Shown: positions 5,335 to 6,953 of the stretch, one piece after another
How positions within the stretch are numbered: the stretch's first letter is position 1
Layout: each line of letters starts with the position of its first letter
NCBI GenBank assembly: GCA_019894815.1
Contig: JAGXNU010000103.1
Span: 1-6,953, forward strand
Length of the DNA: 6,953 nucleotides
Reading direction: 5' to 3'
Source: Promethearchaeota archaeon
GTDB lineage: Archaea; Asgardarchaeota; Lokiarchaeia; Sigyniarchaeales; SOKP01
Position numbers and translations under genes: made by a program
Notes under the pieces: model-generated
What the model was told of the DNA's origin: nothing
The model's input: only the letters and a program-made list of their open reading frames with translations
Database searches by the model: none

Positions 5335-6636
5335 ATGGAAGAGAAAAAAACTAAATTTATGGATCAGGCAATTAATGATGAAATCCTTGAGAAATTAAGC
5401 CTCAAGAACCGTTATGCCTTTTTAAACACCAATTTGATGACAGTACTCGAACCTAAACATTTCAATTTTTTAAAATCCGCTGAAAAATTTTGTACTAGAT
5501 ATGAAAGGAAAAATGACATTACTCATGCTACAGATGAAGAATTTTATCATTGGATTCCTGATTTTGGAAAAGAAGGTTTGATTTCAAGGGCTCATGCATA
5601 TTCTGAAATTGATTTAAATTTTGAGGACCATGGATTGGCGACTGAATTAATGAGATGTTTAGCACTCAGTTTTTTTGATCCCCAATTTGGAATGGCAGGA
5701 GGAGCTACGATTCTTGCAATTAATCCGGTCTTTTATCATCATGAGAATGTTCCAATTAGATTGGAAATTTTGAAGAAGTTTGTCACTGGAGAGACTCCAG
5801 GAGCGATCCTCATCACCGAACCCGAGCGTGGATCTGATGCAGTTCACCAATTAACCACTCTTAAAGAAGAATCGGATGGTAGTTATGTTTTATCGGGGGA
5901 AAAAATATATAATACAAACGCTCCGAAGTCTAGATACGTTGTGGCTTATGCTACCGCGGAGGAAAATAACGGTAATATGATGGCGCAAGTAATCATTGAT
6001 ACTGAATGGGATGGTTGGAAATGCGATAGAGTCTTCATACCATGGGTTCCTAAGGTTTGGCTCGGTCATGAGTATTTTACAAACCTAAGAGTACCAAAAG
6101 AATATATATTGGGACCCGTCGGTAAAGGTCGAGAACACATGTTTGAAGGTTTGGTACCTGAAAGAATAGGAATATCTCTTGACGCTATTTCTCAAGCTTG
6201 GAATGCGCTTGCTCACTGTTCGATATATTCCAACAATAGAAAACAGTTTAACCAGGAAATCCTCAAGTTTCAAGGTGTTGGATTTTCATTAACCGATTTA
6301 TGGGCAAGAGTTATGAATGTTACTCAAGGGCTTTTAAGATTCTGTGAAAAATACGATGCCACGGAAGAAAAGTTCGGAGGAGAAATCCCAAAGAATATTA
6401 GTCAAGCAATGGTTGCTGCTGCTTCCCAGTTTAAGTATCACACTACTGCTCTTTCAAAAGAAGTTTGTTATGAATGCGCCAATCTAATGGGTGGTGCGGG
6501 ACTATCAGATAACACTTTAATGCATGATTTATTAAACATTTCTCGAATCCAAGAGATTATAGGTGGAAGCAGGCAAATTCAGCTTTATATTTTATCAATG
6601 GCAATGAGACAGTTGTACAAAATGACTGGAATTTAG
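5335..6636 (+). CDS. Acyl-CoA dehydrogenase family protein, paralog 2
   Basis: A 433-residue tandem paralog of the preceding gene. The two align without internal gaps (one residue differs at the N-terminus) and are about 70 % identical by eye. The same motifs are present: LITEPERGSDAVH (159-171), SGEKIYNTNAPKSRYV (187-202), GKGREHMFEGLVPERIGIS (263-281), NNRKQFNQEILKFQGVG (300-316), NLMGGAGL (383-390) and GGSRQIQ (410-416). It shares the non-canonical Gly (G410) at the usual catalytic-Glu position and the alternative Glu (E276) in LVPER. The most different segments are residues 85-120 and 363-378, plus the loops at 216-250. In this family the first of these helps shape the substrate pocket, so the copies may differ in acyl-chain preference. 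It ends in TAG and is followed by a T12 run. Likely role: acyl-CoA oxidation or a related flavin chemistry in fatty-acid or hydrocarbon-derived acyl-CoA metabolism; the exact reaction is not readable from sequence. Confidence 0.85.
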   Translation: MEEKKTKFMDQAINDEILEKLSLKNRYAFLNTNLMTVLEPKHFNFLKSAEKFCTRYERKNDITHATDEEFYHWIPDFGKEGLISRAHAYSEIDLNFEDHGLATELMRCLALSFFDPQFGMAGGATILAINPVFYHHENVPIRLEILKKFVTGETPGAILITEPERGSDAVHQLTTLKEESDGSYVLSGEKIYNTNAPKSRYVVAYATAEENNGNMMAQVIIDTEWDGWKCDRVFIPWVPKVWLGHEYFTNLRVPKEYILGPVGKGREHMFEGLVPERIGISLDAISQAWNALAHCSIYSNNRKQFNQEILKFQGVGFSLTDLWARVMNVTQGLLRFCEKYDATEEKFGGEIPKNISQAMVAAASQFKYHTTALSKEVCYECANLMGGAGLSDNTLMHDLLNISRIQEIIGGSRQIQLYILSMAMRQLYKMTGI

Positions 6637-6658
6637 GTTTAGAGAAAAATCTTCTTTC

Positions 6659-6670
6659 TTTTTTTTTTTT
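6659..6670 (+). terminator. T-run terminator after acyl-CoA dehydrogenase paralog 2
   Basis: Twelve consecutive T residues begin 23 bases after the TAG stop, preceded by a CTTCTTTC pyrimidine tract. This is the rightward half of a convergent terminator region facing the minus-strand gene at the right edge. Confidence 0.6.
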
Positions 6671-6721
6671 CGTCATTATAATTTATTTATACCTCTAAAA
6701 AAGACATAAATTAAAAAAATT

Positions 6722-6731
6722 AAAAAAAAAA
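6722..6731 (-). terminator. T-run terminator of the right-edge minus-strand gene
   Basis: A run of ten A residues on the plus strand is a T10 tract on the minus strand, 34 bases after the TAA of the coiled-coil gene. A second, shorter tract follows at 6713-6719. It is the leftward half of the convergent terminator pair. Confidence 0.5.
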
Positions 6732-6764
6732 CTTCAAATAGATAATAATTAAAGCATGTAAGAA

Positions 6765-6953
6765 TTATTCATCGTCTTCTTCATCGTCTCCCATTAAGGA
6801 TTCGATTTTATTCTCAAGTACTTCAATTTTCTCGTTAAGGGCATTGATTTTTTTGTAAGTTTCGCACGTTTCGCACGCATCATCTTCCTGGCATTTTGGA
6901 AGCGAATCGCAATCTTCCTCGAGTACGTCCATTTCATCTTTCAATTTTTCAAC
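6765..6953 (-). CDS. Acidic coiled-coil protein with four-cysteine cluster, C-terminal part only
   Basis: The frame is open from the right edge to TAA at 6767-6765, giving 62 residues with no start in the window. I do not recognise the family. Numbered from the edge, residues 1-14 are helical, with L4, M8 and L11 in heptad positions. Cysteines follow at 15, 21, 27 and 30 (C-x5-C-x5-C-x2-C), with P19 between the first two. Residues 33-54 are a clear coiled coil, with I36, L39, I43, L46, I50 and L53 in perfect a/d spacing. The protein ends in an acidic stretch, DDEEDDE. The layout of helix, cysteine loop and helix could be an antiparallel hairpin holding a metal at its tip, somewhat like a zinc hook, but only one CxxC is present and the rest of the protein is missing. 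The gene is convergent with the acyl-CoA dehydrogenases and is terminated by a T10 run. The coding call rests on the regular heptads, the stop followed by a T-run, and codon use like the neighbours'. Confidence 0.6.
   Translation of the reverse strand, partial: VEKLKDEMDVLEEDCDSLPKCQEDDACETCETYKKINALNEKIEVLENKIESLMGDDEEDDE

Noticed and set aside
5659..5850. A 63-codon minus-strand frame opposite acyl-CoA dehydrogenase paralog 2, with a similar one at 6085-6273.
   Set aside because: Both are shadows inside a strongly conserved enzyme gene.
1..6953. CRISPR arrays, tRNA or rRNA genes, insertion sequences, or an antiviral defence system.
   Set aside because: No regular spaced repeats, cloverleaf-like segments, transposase or nuclease-helicase genes, or paired terminal inverted repeats were seen on either strand.

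Overview
This is an AT-rich window, roughly one-third G+C by eye, and it looks archaeal. The genes are short and mostly transcribed singly. TATA boxes lie about 25-35 bases before starts, several messages look leaderless or nearly so, and genes end in T-runs instead of hairpin terminators. The protein set includes an Spt5-type elongation factor, an FCF1-like PIN protein and a fused longin-like/roadblock-like protein. The last of these points to an Asgard archaeon, most likely Lokiarchaeia-like. That placement is inference from gene content, not from a marker-gene comparison.

Layout from left to right. (1) Positions 1-154, minus strand: the N-terminal 51 residues of an FCF1/UTP24-like PIN-domain protein, cut by the window edge. 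(2) 215-1402, minus: an iron-type (group III) alcohol dehydrogenase with an intact NAD-binding region and one unusual metal-ligand residue. (3) 1493-1843, plus: a small single-domain cupin, divergent from the dehydrogenase and sharing a compact promoter region with it. (4) 2035-2769, plus: Spt5 (NGN plus KOW domains) with a long, very acidic C-terminal tail. (5) 2938-3684, plus: a two-domain small-GTPase-regulator-like protein, longin-like then roadblock-like. (6) 3826-5130 and 5335-6636, plus: two tandem acyl-CoA dehydrogenase paralogs, each with its own promoter and T-run terminator. (7) 6765-6953, minus: the C-terminal 62 residues of an acidic coiled-coil protein with a four-cysteine cluster.

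The window mixes information-processing genes (PIN protein, Spt5), a possible signalling or trafficking gene (longin-roadblock), and redox and acyl-CoA metabolism (alcohol dehydrogenase, two acyl-CoA dehydrogenases). It does not read as one operon. The two acyl-CoA dehydrogenases are the only clear functional pair. Both have glycine where the family usually has its catalytic glutamate, and both keep a glutamate at the position used by isovaleryl-CoA and long-chain acyl-CoA dehydrogenases. The points most worth a second look are that pair, the longin-roadblock fusion, the Spt5 acidic tail and the cysteine-tipped coiled coil at the right edge. No tRNA, rRNA, CRISPR array, transposase or phage gene was seen.
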